Shown: positions 1 through 11,516, counted from the first letter of the stretch. The stretch is DNA of 64,000 bases from Gammaproteobacteria bacterium (GCA_947469285.1 CANIOW010000018.1:1-64000); one strand, 5' to 3'. The notes: a model not told the origin generated them from the letters alone. Made by a program: numbers and translations.

Positions 1-1137
<1,137 letters not shown>

Positions 1138-1168
1138 GCTCGCCCCCACTGCCAGTTGATGTCTGGAA

Positions 1169-4100
1169 TCACTCCGCCACCAACTCATTGGTGGCTAAGC
1201 GCAGCGCTTCATCAACGTCGACAGCCACCAGTCGGGATACTCCTGGCTCGTTCATCGTCACGCCTAGCAGGTTCTGCGCCAATTCCATCGTATGCGGTTT
1301 GTGGGTGATAAAGATGAACTGCACACGTTCGCTCATCTCACGCACCACCTCACAAAACCGCCCCACATTGTGGTCGTCCAGTGGTGCGTCCACTTCGTCC
1401 AGCATACAAAAGGGCGCTGGGTTTAAGTCAAAGATACTGAACACCAAAGCCACTGCTGTCAGTGCTTTCTCGCCGCCTGACAGCATGTTGATGCTGCTGT
1501 TTCGCTTGCCGGGTGGCCGCGCCATAATGGTGACGCCGGCCTCGAGCGCATCTTCTCCCACCAGCTCCAAATACGCTGTACCGCCACCAAACAAGCGTGG
1601 GAACCGTTCCTGCAGCCCAGCATTGACGCGGTCGAAGGTGTCCTGAAAACGTTGCCGAGTTTCGCGGTCAATCTTGCGCATTGCTTGCTCAAGCGTATTC
1701 AGCGCCTCGTTGAGGTCGGTAAACTGCTTGTCGAGATAATCCTTGCGCTCGCTTTGTTCCTTAAATTCATCGATCGCTGCTAGGTTAACTTGACCAAGCC
1801 GCTCAATACGTCCGCTCACCTCTGCAAGCGACAGCTCCCAAGCTGGAACGTTGGCATCGCTCACCAGACTCTGCTGTACGGTCTGGAGATCAAAGCGCGT
1901 CGCTAAGAATTGTTCAGCAATCGACTCGCGGCGGATTCTGATTTCCTGAGCCGCGAGCCGTGCGTTGTCCGCCTCTAGGCGTGCACTTTCCACGGCCTGC
2001 TCACCCGAGCCACGCTGCTCCTCACAGGCGCGCAGCAACCCTTCACTCTCATCTACCGACTGGCGCGCTACCGCCAACTCCTGCTCCACTGCCAGGCGTC
2101 CACTCAACGCCACCTCGAGCTGTTGCTCAAGGGTGGTCAGTGGTTCAGCGCCGACAGAGAGCTGCTGCACCAAATCTTGCTGCCGCGACTGGAGCTGTTG
2201 TAGCTGGGCCTGCAAACGCGCCAAATTTCCAGTGACGCTGGCCATTGTCGAGCGACGGCTCTCCACCTGGATGGCCGCTTCTTGGGTACGGCCACGGGCA
2301 GTAGCCACCCCTTGACGACCCAGTAGCGTGGCCTCCCGCAACTCCTCGCGTTGCGACTCGAGTGCTGGCCGGCGCGACTCCAGACCTTGCATCGCATTCA
2401 AGGCCTCTTCAATACGCCCGCGCGCGACACGCACCTCACCTTCCGCCTCTCCCAGCTCCCGCGCCAGATCCTCGCCTTCCGCCGCCAAACGCTGCAAGCG
2501 GTCCGCGGTTTGCTGCACCCGCGAACGCAAAGCCTCCAATTGGCTCTTCGCATCCAAGTGAGAGCGGTGCAACCGATTCACTTCCGCCTGCAACGCGTCG
2601 CGATCATCCTCGAGTTGCTTGGACAGTGATCTGGCGGCCTGCAGGGACTGATCTAAATTAGCCACCGCGGCTTCAGCCGCACGCAGCGCGTCACGGAGCT
2701 TACGCAATTCGCCTTCGCGTCCGATGACACCGGCGTGCTCGTCTTTATCACGGCTGACGCGAAGCCAGTCGCGACCGATCCAGACACCGTCGCGCGTAAT
2801 CACCGATTCACCCGGCAACAAGTTAGCGCGATAAGCCAGTGCGGCGGCCAAGGTATCCACGGCGTGGATTCCCCCCAGCAACGAAGGCACGCCATGGCCA
2901 CTGCGCACTTTGGCGGCCAGACCACTCGTAAGATCCGCAGTGCCCGCCGTCACGAAACTGACTTGACCGACTTGCAAACCATCGATGAGATCGGCGACGG
3001 CATCAAGGCCATCGACACATACCGCTTCCAGATAGGCGCCGAGGACCGTTTCCACGGCGCGCTCCCATCCAGCCTCGACCGTCAGTTGTTGCGCAAGACG
3101 GGGCCTGGTATCCAGCGTGTGGCCCTTCAGCCACTCGACGACCCGCCCCTTGACCTGTCCGAGCGCTGCTTGTTGCAGTGCCTCGGTGGAGACCAATTGC
3201 CCGCGCAGGCGCTGCAGATCACTGCGCGCGCGGTCCAATTCCGCTTGCAGACGCCGCTCATCCGCGCGTCCTGTTTGATGGTCTGCCAATAACTGTTGCA
3301 GCCGTTCCTGTGACTGACGGCCGGCCGCCGTCGCTTCCGCTTCGCGCGTGACCTGCGCGGCCAACTGCTCCTGCAGCGACACGCCACCGAGCGCACTGCG
3401 CTCGGCGTCGACCTTCTCTTGTTGTTGTATCAAGCGCCGTAAACGATTATCCAGCTGCTCAATGCGAGCACGCTCTACCATCGCTTTTTGGTTGGCTGCG
3501 GCAGCTTCACGCGTAAAGCCTTCCCAGCCTTGCTGCCAGGTCGCTAAGAGGTTCTCGGCTTCCTCAAGCGCACGTTGTGCCTCACTTTCCACACCACGCG
3601 CAGCGACCAGACCCGGCTCAAGTTCTGCCAGTGCAGCCGACAGCTGATCTATCTGGGACTGGTCACGGGTGAGCACGGCTTCGGCCTCACCTTGCGCCTG
3701 GGTGGCCTGCTCGAGATCCTTCTGCTGCCGTGAACGCAGGTCGCGTGCGAACTGCAGGCTTTGCTCAGTGCGTGTCACCTCGGCGCCGAGCTGATAGTGA
3801 CGAGCTTGCACGCCCCCAAAAGCCTCTTGCCTTGTAGCTACCGCTTCTCGCTCACGCTCCAGCTGTGCCTCGGCAGCACGCAAGGCGGCCAACGCGGATT
3901 GGAGGGCTAATTCGCGCTCGCTAAACGCATGACCACGACCTTGCGCCTCAGCGTCCAGATCGCGCAGGCGCAAGGCAAGGAGTTCAGCATGGAATTTACG
4001 CTCCTCCTCCTTCAGCCCTTGATAACGACGGGCGGTTGCTGCTTGACGCTGCAGGTGGCGCAGTTGTTTTTCAACTTCGTCGCGCAGATCGTTCAGGCGT

Positions 4101-4675
4101 TCCAGGTTCTCGCGGGTACTGGCAATACGGCTTTCCGTTTCCTTGCGCCGTTCCTTATAGCGCGAGATACCGGCAGCCTCTTCAATGAAACCGCGCATCT
4201 CGTCTGGCTTAGCGGTGATAACGCGGGAAATCATTCCCTGTTCGATGATGGCGTAGCTGCGACTTCCAAGGCCGGTACCCAGGAACAACTGCGTAATGTC
4301 TTTACGGCGGCACTTGCTACCGTTAATGAAATAGGTCGAAGTACCGTCGCGGGACACTTGTCGCTTCAGGGAGACTTCGGCAAAGGCAGCATAGGGACCC
4401 GTGATGGTGCCATCCGCATTGTCAAACACCAGCTCCACCGAAGCGGCACCTACGGGCTTTCGGGTGGTGGACCCGTTGAAGATGATGTCGTTCATCGACT
4501 CGCCGCGCAGATGCTTGGCGGAAATTTCGCCCATCACCCAGCGCACCGCATCGATGATGTTGGACTTGCCACAGCCATTCGGACCCACCACCCCCGTGAG
4601 GTTGTGGGGAAAGTGAGCGGTCGTCGGATCGACGAACGATTTAAAGCCGGCAACTTTGAGTTTGGACAGGCGCAT
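1169..4675 (-). CDS. smc: Chromosome segregation protein SMC
   Basis: 1168 residues, normal for bacterial SMC. It is an ABC-type ATPase that forms a ring and organises chromosomal DNA with ScpA/ScpB. Visible are the N-terminal head beginning [14 protein letters not shown], Walker [10 protein letters not shown] (residues 31-39), two long coiled-coil arms rich in Glu/Gln/Arg/Ala, a hinge around residues 500-650, and the C-terminal head with the signature [13 protein letters not shown] and Walker [14 protein letters not shown]. An upstream in-frame extension to 4912 has no SMC similarity and overlaps queF on the other strand, so the start at 4675 was chosen. Transcribed divergently from queF. 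SMC rather than MukB is found in many non-enteric gammaproteobacteria. Confidence 0.97.
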   Translation of the reverse strand: MRLSKLKVAGFKSFVDPTTAHFPHNLTGVVGPNGCGKSNIIDAVRWVMGEISAKHLRGESMNDIIFNGSTTRKPVGAASVELVFDNADGTITGPYAAFAEVSLKRQVSRDGTSTYFINGSKCRRKDITQLFLGTGLGSRSYAIIEQGMISRVITAKPDEMRGFIEEAAGISRYKERRKETESRIASTRENLERLNDLRDEVEKQLRHLQRQAATARRYQGLKEEERKFHAELLALRLRDLDAEAQGRGHAFSERELALQSALAALRAAEAQLEREREAVATRQEAFGGVQARHYQLGAEVTRTEQSLQFARDLRSRQQKDLEQATQAQGEAEAVLTRDQSQIDQLSAALAELEPGLVAARGVESEAQRALEEAENLLATWQQGWEGFTREAAAANQKAMVERARIEQLDNRLRRLIQQQEKVDAERSALGGVSLQEQLAAQVTREAEATAAGRQSQERLQQLLADHQTGRADERRLQAELDRARSDLQRLRGQLVSTEALQQAALGQVKGRVVEWLKGHTLDTRPRLAQQLTVEAGWERAVETVLGAYLEAVCVDGLDAVADLIDGLQVGQVSFVTAGTADLTSGLAAKVRSGHGVPSLLGGIHAVDTLAAALAYRANLLPGESVITRDGVWIGRDWLRVSRDKDEHAGVIGREGELRKLRDALRAAEAAVANLDQSLQAARSLSKQLEDDRDALQAEVNRLHRSHLDAKSQLEALRSRVQQTADRLQRLAAEGEDLARELGEAEGEVRVARGRIEEALNAMQGLESRRPALESQREELREATLLGRQGVATARGRTQEAAIQVESRRSTMASVTGNLARLQAQLQQLQSRQQDLVQQLSVGAEPLTTLEQQLEVALSGRLAVEQELAVARQSVDESEGLLRACEEQRGSGEQAVESARLEADNARLAAQEIRIRRESIAEQFLATRFDLQTVQQSLVSDANVPAWELSLAEVSGRIERLGQVNLAAIDEFKEQSERKDYLDKQFTDLNEALNTLEQAMRKIDRETRQRFQDTFDRVNAGLQERFPRLFGGGTAYLELVGEDALEAGVTIMARPPGKRNSSINMLSGGEKALTAVALVFSIFDLNPAPFCMLDEVDAPLDDHNVGRFCEVVREMSERVQFIFITHKPHTMELAQNLLGVTMNEPGVSRLVAVDVDEALRLATNELVAE

Positions 4676-4759
4676 CCGCGAACCCCCGAGGACAAGCGGC
4701 ATAGTGTAGATTACGACCCCGTTCCTGACACCCACTTGACAGCAGCCCGAAACCCACCC

Positions 4760-5170
4760 ATGAACCAGCCTTCCCCGCCCCCCCCGACCCGCCCGCAGGA
4801 ATCGGTGAGCACCTTCCCCAACCCGAACCCCGGCCGGGACTACACCATCCGCATGGAACTGCCGGAATTTACCTGCCTGTGTCCATTGACCGGGCAGCCA
4901 GATTTCGCGCAATTTCAGCTGGAATACGTCCCAGACACCCTCTGCGTGGAACTGAAGTCTCTGAAGCTATACCTGTGGTCCTTCCGTGACCGCGGCGCCT
5001 TCCACGAGGCCGTCACTAACCAGATTCTGGAGCACCTCGCTGGGGCCACGCGGCCCCGGTTCATGCGGCTTCGCGCAACCTGGAACGTGCGTGGCGGTAT
5101 TTTTACCGCCGTTGTGGTCGAACACCGCGCACCGGGATGGGTCCCAGCGCCTGGGGTTACTCTGCCATGA
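4760..5170 (+). CDS. queF: NADPH-dependent 7-cyano-7-deazaguanine reductase QueF (short type)
   Basis: 136 residues. QueF reduces the nitrile of preQ0 to the amine of preQ1 in queuosine biosynthesis. The sequence shows the catalytic Cys in [11 protein letters not shown], with the Asp of QPDF, and the family motif [13 protein letters not shown] that binds substrate; downstream RGGIFT matches the family. The length matches the unimodular (Bacillus-type) enzyme rather than the doubled E. coli type. The start at 4760 gives a short Pro-rich leader before the conserved [13 protein letters not shown]; no strong Shine-Dalgarno is visible. Divergent from smc (84-base gap) and 55 bases before dksA. Co-location with gluQ, which modifies the queuosine of tRNA-Asp, is a sensible functional link. 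Confidence 0.93.
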   Translation: MNQPSPPPPTRPQESVSTFPNPNPGRDYTIRMELPEFTCLCPLTGQPDFAQFQLEYVPDTLCVELKSLKLYLWSFRDRGAFHEAVTNQILEHLAGATRPRFMRLRATWNVRGGIFTAVVVEHRAPGWVPAPGVTLP

Positions 5171-5186
5171 GCGCAGAGGTTATAAT
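5157..5186 (+). promoter_or_regulatory. Candidate sigma-70 promoter for dksA-like gene
   Basis: A perfect -10 hexamer TATAAT lies at 5181-5186. An 18-base spacer upstream is TTACTC (5157-5162), a weak -35. The element overlaps the end of queF and would start transcription about 30 bases before the dksA ATG. The -10 match is seen directly; use as a promoter is inferred. Confidence 0.4.
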
Positions 5187-5225
5187 CGGAACATAAAGCG
5201 GGTTAGCCGCGATAAGGACACACCG

Positions 5226-6428
5226 ATGTCAACGAAGAAGCCTGTGACAAAGTCCAAGGGCTCGAACCGCCCGGCAAGCAAACGGCCAGCGAAAGCGGCT
5301 GCGCGCAAACCGGTTCCCAAGCCTCCAGCGAAGGCCGCACCCAAGCGGGCGGCCAAGGCGAAGAAAGTGCCCGCGAAGTCCACGAAACCCGTCGCTAAGT
5401 CCGCGCCAAAAGGCCCGACAAAAACCGCCGTCAAGCGGCCTGTGCAACCGGCTGCCAAGACCGCCGCCAAGCCTACTGCCAAGCCCACCGCCAAGCCCAC
5501 CGCCAAGAGCGCCGCCAAGCCGGCGCCCAAGGCCGTCGCGAAGCCGGCTTCCAAAGTCGCCGCCAAGCCAGCCGCCAAAGTGGTCGCCAAGCCGACCGCC
5601 AAGCCAACTGCCAAGCCGACGGCCAAACCCTTGGCCAAGCCGGTCACCAAACCAACGGCCAATGGCCGCATCGTGACGCCGGCGAAACCCGCCACCAAGG
5701 TCGTCACGCCGCCGGTGCCCAAGAAAGCCAGTGGGGCCGTGGTGGCCCACCCTGCCAGCAAAACACCGGTGGCCGCGGTCACCCCGCCGGCAGGCAAACC
5801 CAGCACCAAAACCGGCGCGGCCGCGAAAACGGCGACCACCACGGTCGCCTCCTCGTCCACCGTCAATCCGGTCACCCCGACCAAACCCATTATCGCCAGA
5901 GCGCCCGCCGGAGTTCCTCTCATTCCACTTAACAAGATCAAACCTCCACGAGTCGCAGACGATGAAGACGATTACCAGACCCTGAACCTGCTCTCCGGTC
6001 CTCGCAATGTGAAGCCCTACCTGCTTCGCAAGGACGAGGAGTACATGAATAAAGCGCAGGTTGAGCATTTCCGTACCATCCTCGAGACTTGGAAACGGGA
6101 TCTGATGGAGGAAGTCGATCGCACCGTGACGCACATGAAGGACGAGGCAGCCAACCCGCCGGACCCCAACGACCGCGCCACGTTGGAATCGGAGTTCAGC
6201 CTGGAACTGCGTACGCGAGACCGCGAACGCAAACTGATCCGCAAAATCGATGAAGCGATCAAGCGTATCGACGATGTGAGCTACGGTTACTGCCTTGAGA
6301 CCGGCGAGGAAATCGGCGTCAAGCGCCTTGAAGCGCGCCCAGTCGCCACGCTCTGCCTAGAGGCACAGGAACGACGTGAACGTCGCGAGAAGCAATACGG
6401 CGACCGCGACGAACGCTACCGGGGCTAA
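5226..6428 (+). CDS. dksA: DksA-family RNA polymerase-binding factor with Lys/Ala/Pro-rich N-terminal extension
   Basis: 400 residues, far longer than the usual ~150. DksA enters the RNA polymerase secondary channel and, with ppGpp, controls rRNA and amino-acid promoters. The DksA part is residues ~270-400: coiled coil from EYMNKAQVEHFRTILETWK, then the zinc-finger region YGYCLETGEEIG and KRLEARPVATLCLEAQE. Only two of the four zinc cysteines remain (C356, C377); the partners are Thr359 and Ala380, the CxxT/CxxA pattern known from zinc-independent DksA proteins. Residues 1-240 are repeats of AKPTAKP/AAKPAAK type, resembling histone H1 tails and probably able to bind nucleic acid (inference). 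The start has AAGGA 8 bases upstream. Followed 21 bases later by gluQ, the usual dksA neighbour. Confidence 0.92.
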   Translation: MSTKKPVTKSKGSNRPASKRPAKAAARKPVPKPPAKAAPKRAAKAKKVPAKSTKPVAKSAPKGPTKTAVKRPVQPAAKTAAKPTAKPTAKPTAKSAAKPAPKAVAKPASKVAAKPAAKVVAKPTAKPTAKPTAKPLAKPVTKPTANGRIVTPAKPATKVVTPPVPKKASGAVVAHPASKTPVAAVTPPAGKPSTKTGAAAKTATTTVASSSTVNPVTPTKPIIARAPAGVPLIPLNKIKPPRVADDEDDYQTLNLLSGPRNVKPYLLRKDEEYMNKAQVEHFRTILETWKRDLMEEVDRTVTHMKDEAANPPDPNDRATLESEFSLELRTRDRERKLIRKIDEAIKRIDDVSYGYCLETGEEIGVKRLEARPVATLCLEAQERRERREKQYGDRDERYRG

Positions 6429-6449
6429 CCGCCCCGGCGCCTGAACCTC

Positions 6450-7358
6450 GTGTCCGGACGCGGCCGCTTCGCGCCCTCACCTACCGGTGACCTGCACCTC
6501 GGGTCACTGACCACTGCACTTGCCAGTTGCCTCCAGGCCGCCGCCACGGGGGCCGACTGGATCGTCCGCTTAGAAGATGTGGACCAAGCCAGGAGCATTC
6601 CCGGCGCGGCCGAGCACATCTTCAGCGCACTGACATCTTGGGGCTTCCACTGGCCAACTCCTGTGGTGTTTCAATCAAACAGCTCTCAACACTATGAATT
6701 TGCACTAGATACCTTACAGAATAAAGGGCTGCTTTATCGCTGTGGGTGTGGCCGTTCCGACTATCAGGGGCCTTATCCAGGGACCTGTCGGCAGCGGGGA
6801 CGACTGGCCCCGGGCGAACCGCGAGGAGCCACCGGAGTCGCCCTGCGGCTGTCCACCGCCACGGCTGACAGCGTGCACTGGCAAGACGAATGGCATGGAA
6901 CAGCATCGCCGTCGCTAACCTCTGTGGCGGGTGATTTTGTCGTGCGACGCAAGGATGGATTCCATGCTTACCAGCTGGCAGTCGTCGTCGACGATGCACG
7001 ACAAGGGGTCACACAGGTGGTGCGCGGCCGGGACCTCATGGAACAGACCGCCCAACAACGCTACCTGCAGGATGCTCTGGGCCTACCCCACGTGAGCTAC
7101 GCTCACGTTCCGCTGGTCACGGCCTCTGACGGCAGCAAGCTGAGCAAGTCCTCCAGCAGTGAAGCTATCGCTCACCTGCCTCCAGCCCACGCCCTATGGC
7201 TAGCGCTACAACTGCTCCGCCAACACCCGCCACAGGCCCTAAGCCGATGGACCACTGCCCAGATCTGGGAATGGGCGTACGCCCGCTGGAACCCAGACCC
7301 GCTACGAGGCGTGGAAACCCTGCAGGCCCCGGCGGTGTACCATCCTCCACAGCACTGA
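6450..7358 (+). CDS. gluQ: Glutamyl-Q tRNA(Asp) synthetase
   Basis: 302 residues, the right size for the truncated GluRS paralogue that charges glutamate onto the queuosine base of tRNA-Asp. Class I synthetase motifs are present: RFAPSPTGDLHLGSL with the HIGH-like HLGS near residue 16, and KLSKS near residue 229. The zinc-binding cysteines specific to GluQ are seen as CGCGRSDYQGPYPGTC (about residues 99-114). There is no anticodon-binding domain, which separates it from GltX. The start is GTG at 6450, directly after dksA. The order queF-dksA-gluQ joins the enzyme that makes the queuosine precursor with the one that decorates queuosine. Confidence 0.94.
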   Translation: MSGRGRFAPSPTGDLHLGSLTTALASCLQAAATGADWIVRLEDVDQARSIPGAAEHIFSALTSWGFHWPTPVVFQSNSSQHYEFALDTLQNKGLLYRCGCGRSDYQGPYPGTCRQRGRLAPGEPRGATGVALRLSTATADSVHWQDEWHGTASPSLTSVAGDFVVRRKDGFHAYQLAVVVDDARQGVTQVVRGRDLMEQTAQQRYLQDALGLPHVSYAHVPLVTASDGSKLSKSSSSEAIAHLPPAHALWLALQLLRQHPPQALSRWTTAQIWEWAYARWNPDPLRGVETLQAPAVYHPPQH

Positions 7359-7368
7359 CGGGGGCACC

Positions 7369-7833
7369 ATGATCGAACCGCGCGTCATCCACAAATATCC
7401 CAACCGGCGCTTGTATGACACCGTTGAGAGCCGCTATATAGCGCTGGCCGACTTGCGGCGTCTGGTGTTAGAAAAGGTACTGTTTCTGGTTCGCGACAAG
7501 AAGACCGGTGCCGATATCACCCGGGTTGTACTCCTGCAGATCATCGCCGAGCAGGAAGAGCGTTCCGGCGCCATCATGAGCGAGGAGTTTCTGTCCCAGC
7601 TCATTTGCAGTTACGGCGGCACCATGCAAGCCTTCATCGGCCAATATCTGGAACAAAGTCTGCGTTTGTTCCTGCAACAGCAGCAACAGATGAACCAACG
7701 CATGCGTTCCATGGTGGGGATGGATCCCGGTGGCATGACGCAGCTGGCCAACCTCGCGGAAGAAAACTTCCAGCGGTGGAAGGAGACACAGGATCGGTTA
7801 CTACAAGGTTTTCTTGATGCCGGTAAGCCCTGA
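7369..7833 (+). CDS. phaR: Polyhydroxyalkanoate synthesis regulator PhaR
   Basis: 154 residues. The N-terminus RVIHKYPNRRLYDTVESRYI is the PHB/PHA accumulation regulator DNA-binding domain; residues ~70-110 form the PHB_acc regulatory segment, followed by a Gln-rich helix and an amphipathic C-terminus. Family members repress phasin genes and sense PHA granules. No PHA synthase or phasin gene lies in this window, so the targets are elsewhere. The gene starts 10 bases after gluQ and ends just before a strong terminator, so it is probably the last gene of the dksA-gluQ transcript. That would place carbon-storage control next to the stringent-response factor. Confidence 0.9.
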   Translation: MIEPRVIHKYPNRRLYDTVESRYIALADLRRLVLEKVLFLVRDKKTGADITRVVLLQIIAEQEERSGAIMSEEFLSQLICSYGGTMQAFIGQYLEQSLRLFLQQQQQMNQRMRSMVGMDPGGMTQLANLAEENFQRWKETQDRLLQGFLDAGKP

Positions 7834-7846
7834 TTACCAATGAAAA

Positions 7847-7870
7847 GAGCCCCTTTCGGGGCTCCTTTTT
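7847..7870. terminator. Bidirectional intrinsic terminator between phaR and pnp
   Basis: Perfect 7-bp GC-rich stem GAGCCCC/GGGGCTC (7847-7853 with 7858-7864), 4-base loop, followed on the plus strand by CTTTTT and on the minus strand by TTTT. It lies between the convergent ends of phaR and pnp and could serve both. Confidence 0.85.
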
Positions 7871-7937
7871 AGTGCCGAGCAGTCTTGGCAGACACGCAGC
7901 AGCACCGGACCCAGCCCGATGCCACTGCGTCAGGCCA

Positions 7938-10034
7938 TCAACCCTGGCCCTGACCGTCGACGTCACGCATCGAAAGACGGACGCGGCCCTGACGGTCCAC
8001 TTCCAGTACTTTCACGCGCACCACATCGCCTTCCTTCAGCTTGTCGCCGACGCGCTCAACACGCTCGTCGCTGATCTGCGAAATGTGCACCAGGCCGTCG
8101 CGACCCGGCAGGATCGTGACGAAGGCACCGAAGTCCATCAGGCGCGCCACCTTGCCCTCGTAGATCGAGCCGACTTCCACTTCCGCCGTGATGAGCTCGA
8201 TCCGGCGCCGCGCTTCACGCGCCGCCGTGCCGTTCACCGAAGCAATCTTCACCGTACCATCGTTTTCGATGTCGATCGTACAGCCCGTCTCTTCGGTGAT
8301 GGCGCGAATTACCGCACCACCCTTACCGATGACTTCGCGGATTTTCTCCGGATCGATCTTCATGGTCGTGATGGTCGGTGCCCACTCGGACATTTCGGCA
8401 CGCGGTGCCGACAGCACTTTGTTCATCTCGCCGAGAATGTGTAAACGACCCTCAAGCGCCTGCGCCAGTGCCACCTGCATGATCTCAGGCGTCACGCCTT
8501 CGATCTTGATGTCCATCTGCAGGGCGGTCACACCGTCCTTCGTACCGGCCACCTTGAAATCCATGTCGCCGAGATGGTCTTCGTCGCCGAGGATATCGGT
8601 CAGCACCTGAAAGCGGTCGCCTTCCTTCACCAAACCCATGGCCACACCAGCCACCGGTGCTTTGATGGGCACGCCTGCGTCCATGAGCGCAAGGCTGCTG
8701 CCGCACACCGAAGCCATCGAGCTGGAGCCGTTGGATTCGAGAATCTCGCTGACGACACGCAGCACGTAGGGGAACTTCTCGAGCGATGGCATCACCGCCT
8801 TCACACCGCGCTTCGCGAGGTTTCCATGGCCCACTTCGCGGCGCTTCGGCGAGCCGACGCGACCCGTCTCGCCCACGCTGAACGGAGGGAAGTTGTAGTG
8901 GAACATGAAGGGTTCCTTACGCTCGCCCTCCAACGCGTCAATGATCTGCGCATCGCGGCCAGTGCCTAGGGTAGTGACCACCAACGCCTGGGTTTCGCCA
9001 CGAGTAAACAGTGCCGAGCCATGGGTGCGCGGCAGAACGCCCACGCGGATAGTGATCGGACGTACCGTCTTATGATCGCGACCGTCAATGCGCGGCTCGC
9101 CGGACAGGATGCGGTCACGGACAATGCGATACTCAAGATCGCCGAACGCTTTCTTCACCGCATCGCCGCTGAACTGTGGCGCATCCGCAGCGCAAAGCGC
9201 CGCGTTGGTGGTCGTACGAATCGCTCGCACAGCGTCCTGACGAGCTTTCTTGTCGGTCACGCGGTAAGCGTCATTCAGACCTTTTTCAGCCTGAGCTGCG
9301 ACCGCCGCCTCGAGTGCCTCGTCTGCCGGAGGAGCTTTCCAGTCCCACTTCGGCTTGCCGGCCAAGGCCACCAGTTCGTTGATAGCACGAATGGCCACCT
9401 GCAACTGTTCGTGGCCAAAAGTGACGGCGCCGAGCATGACCTGCTCGCTGAGGCCGATGGCCTCGGATTCCACCATCAGCACTGCCTTTGCCGTACCCGC
9501 GACCACGAGGTCGAGCTCTGAGGTCACCAACTCTTTGGCTGGTGGGTTTAGCAGGTACTGACCATTCTTGTAACCAACGCGGGCGGCACCAATGGGGCCC
9601 GAGAACGGCATGCCGGTGAGCGCCAGCGCCGCCGATGCGCCGATCATGGCGAGCATATCGGCCTGCACGTCAGCGTCGAGTGACACCACCGTAGCGATCA
9701 CCTGAACTTCGTTCAAAAAGCCTTCCGGGAACAGCGGACGCACCGGGCGGTCGATGAGGCGGGAAACCAGCGTCTCTTTTTCAGACGGGCGACCTTCGCG
9801 CTTGAAGAAACCACCCGGAATACGGCCGGCGGCGTAGGTCTTCTCCTGGTAGTCCACCGTTAGCGGGAAGAAGTCGCGGCCGGGGATGGCGGTCTTGGCG
9901 CCGACGGCAGTCACGAGCACCACGGTGCCCGAAGCGCTGACGAGCACGGCACCATCCGCTTGACGGGCCATTTCGCCAGTCTCAAGCGTGACGGTATGCG
10001 GGCCGTAGGGAAAAGAAATTTTGTGTGCGGTCAC
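7938..10034 (-). CDS. pnp: Polynucleotide phosphorylase
   Basis: 698 residues, standard length. PNPase degrades RNA 3' to 5' with phosphate and is part of the degradosome. Two RNase PH domains are seen (residues ~1-230 and ~310-545; the second has [14 protein letters not shown] and [14 protein letters not shown]), then a KH domain with the [13 protein letters not shown] motif (near 565) and an S1 domain ([19 protein letters not shown]). It is followed by the shared terminator and preceded by rpsO with a stem-loop in the gap, the conserved rpsO-pnp arrangement in which pnp controls itself post-transcriptionally in E. coli. Confidence 0.98.
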   Translation of the reverse strand: MTAHKISFPYGPHTVTLETGEMARQADGAVLVSASGTVVLVTAVGAKTAIPGRDFFPLTVDYQEKTYAAGRIPGGFFKREGRPSEKETLVSRLIDRPVRPLFPEGFLNEVQVIATVVSLDADVQADMLAMIGASAALALTGMPFSGPIGAARVGYKNGQYLLNPPAKELVTSELDLVVAGTAKAVLMVESEAIGLSEQVMLGAVTFGHEQLQVAIRAINELVALAGKPKWDWKAPPADEALEAAVAAQAEKGLNDAYRVTDKKARQDAVRAIRTTTNAALCAADAPQFSGDAVKKAFGDLEYRIVRDRILSGEPRIDGRDHKTVRPITIRVGVLPRTHGSALFTRGETQALVVTTLGTGRDAQIIDALEGERKEPFMFHYNFPPFSVGETGRVGSPKRREVGHGNLAKRGVKAVMPSLEKFPYVLRVVSEILESNGSSSMASVCGSSLALMDAGVPIKAPVAGVAMGLVKEGDRFQVLTDILGDEDHLGDMDFKVAGTKDGVTALQMDIKIEGVTPEIMQVALAQALEGRLHILGEMNKVLSAPRAEMSEWAPTITTMKIDPEKIREVIGKGGAVIRAITEETGCTIDIENDGTVKIASVNGTAAREARRRIELITAEVEVGSIYEGKVARLMDFGAFVTILPGRDGLVHISQISDERVERVGDKLKEGDVVRVKVLEVDRQGRVRLSMRDVDGQGQG

Positions 10035-10102
10035 AGGTGTGTGTCCTTGAATAGGCGGGGAAGGCTGAGGAACTGGTGGTGCTTAAGGCAGCCCAAAACG
10101 AC

Positions 10103-10130
10103 GCGGCCCACCGGATGAAGGGCGGGCCGC
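10103..10130 (-). promoter_or_regulatory. Stem-loop between rpsO and pnp (RNA processing/attenuation candidate)
   Basis: All-GC 7-bp inverted repeat GCGGCCC/GGGCCGC (10103-10109 with 10124-10130) with a 14-base loop, in the 112-base rpsO-pnp gap. On the transcribed strand it is followed by only four T, so termination would be partial. In E. coli the same gap holds the rpsO terminator and the RNase III hairpin used in pnp autoregulation; the position is equivalent, the function here is inferred. Confidence 0.55.
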
Positions 10131-10146
10131 ATTCGGGGGTATGCCT

Positions 10147-10416
10147 TTAGCGGCGCAACCCCAGTTCGCCGATGATCTTCAAGTACCGCTCGGGAGTGGT
10201 GGTCTTGAGGTAGTCCAGCAACTTGCGGCGCTGGTTAACCATTTTCAGCAGCCCACGACGGGACGAATGGTCCGCCTTGTGCGCCTGAAAATGCTGTCCA
10301 AGGCCCGTGATGCGCTGCGAAAGGAGCGCGATCTGCACTTCGGGGGACCCGGTGTCCGCGGTGCCGCGGGCGAACTTGGCGACGATTTCCGCCTTCTGCT
10401 CGGTCAAAAGTGGCAT
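10147..10416 (-). CDS. rpsO: 30S ribosomal protein S15
   Basis: 89 residues, exact family length. S15 binds the central domain of 16S rRNA early in 30S assembly. Conserved segments: [58 protein letters not shown]. Located between truB and pnp in the standard order. The truB-rpsO gap is 70 bases. Confidence 0.98.
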   Translation of the reverse strand: MPLLTEQKAEIVAKFARGTADTGSPEVQIALLSQRITGLGQHFQAHKADHSSRRGLLKMVNQRRKLLDYLKTTTPERYLKIIGELGLRR

Positions 10417-10487
10417 TTTCTTTACGTCCTGATCTTCTTTCTAGCCCTTCGGGAAGCCGCGCATTGTACTGGGCAATCCTTTGCCAC

Positions 10488-11516
10488 TCAAGCACTTCCG
10501 ACGAAATGCGCCACTGCGGCTGCAAACAATCTCACGGCGTGCCATTTCAGGACGCCGTCTTCTCCTGCGCGGCACTCACCAAGCCCGAGAAACACCGCCT
10601 CTGGCCCGTAAAGGCGGTAAACGGTACCGATCTTCGTTAATGTCGACAGAGGGGCGTCAGGCTGCTGTCCGCGCGCCAAAGACCGCGCCTGCGCGGCGTC
10701 CAATGTCGCCGCGGGCAAGTTAACGAGCGCCGCATCGGCCGGCAGCAGTAGCGCCGCGCGTCCTGCCTCGTCCAGCGCCTCGAGCGCCTCCAGCGTTAAC
10801 ATCGGCTGCCCGGCAAACGGCGCCGCCCACAAGCGGCGCAGCTGGGCGAGATGACCCACTGTCCCTAGCGCTACCGCGAACGATTCGGCAAGCACGCGCA
10901 CGTAAGTACCTTTCGAGCACTGCACTTCCGCATCCACCCAGTTCGCACCAAATCCCGTGCAACGCCATTCGTGGATGACAATAGCGCGCGGTGCGCGCTC
11001 CACTTCAATGCCCTGCCGAGCCAATTCATAAAGCGGGCGACCATCGCGCTTTAGCGCGGAATACATGGGCGGCACCTGTTGCTGTAAACCGGCCATCGTC
11101 GCGCTGGCGGCGGCGATCAGTGCGGGTGTCAGCGGCGGAACGTCCTGAGATTCGGCGACCTCACCCTCAAGATCGCCGGTGGTCGTGCGTTGCCCAAGAG
11201 CGACACGAAAGGCATAACGCTTATCACCATCCAGCAGGTACCCGGCGACCTTCGTGGCTTCCCCGAAGCACACCGGCAGCATGCCACTGGCCAGCGGATC
11301 TAAACTACCGGTGTGCCCGGCCTTGGCGGCGCGAAACAACCGCCGAGCGCGTTGCAGTGCCACGTTAGAAGATAAGCCCAAGGGCTTGTCGAGTAGTAGT
11401 ACACCGTCGATGGGGCGCCAAGCCGTGTAACGCGGTATAGACAGTGCCGCTTGCTCCACCGCAGCAGCCACCGTGGGCAGCTCAGTCGGCGGCAGAGACA
11501 TCGTTGCCAGGGGCAT
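10488..11516 (-). CDS. truB: tRNA pseudouridine(55) synthase TruB
   Basis: 342 residues. TruB makes pseudouridine 55 in the T-loop of tRNAs. The catalytic motif is GHTGSLDPLASGMLPVCFGE (Asp of GSLDP), preceded by GVLLLDKPLGLSSN and followed by KRYAFRVALGQRTTTGDLEG. A C-terminal PUA-like segment is present. The start at 11516 overlaps the end of rbfA by 35 bases; a Met at 11501 is an alternative and neither has a clear Shine-Dalgarno. The N-terminus is about 30 residues longer than in E. coli before the conserved core. Confidence 0.95.
   Translation of the reverse strand: MPLATMSLPPTELPTVAAAVEQAALSIPRYTAWRPIDGVLLLDKPLGLSSNVALQRARRLFRAAKAGHTGSLDPLASGMLPVCFGEATKVAGYLLDGDKRYAFRVALGQRTTTGDLEGEVAESQDVPPLTPALIAAASATMAGLQQQVPPMYSALKRDGRPLYELARQGIEVERAPRAIVIHEWRCTGFGANWVDAEVQCSKGTYVRVLAESFAVALGTVGHLAQLRRLWAAPFAGQPMLTLEALEALDEAGRAALLLPADAALVNLPAATLDAAQARSLARGQQPDAPLSTLTKIGTVYRLYGPEAVFLGLGECRAGEDGVLKWHAVRLFAAAVAHFVGSA

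Noticed and set aside
4736-4741. Perfect TTGACA before queF.
   Set aside because: The -10 would fall on the queF start codon, so transcription would begin inside the gene.
3929-4759. Long plus-strand open frame running antisense to smc into queF.
   Set aside because: It covers the conserved smc N-terminal half on the other strand; only the queF part from 4760 has similarity.
5180-5941. Long minus-strand open frame opposite the dksA repeats, Gly/Ala/Leu-rich.
   Set aside because: It is the shadow of the Ala/Lys/Pro repeats and has no ribosome site or domain.
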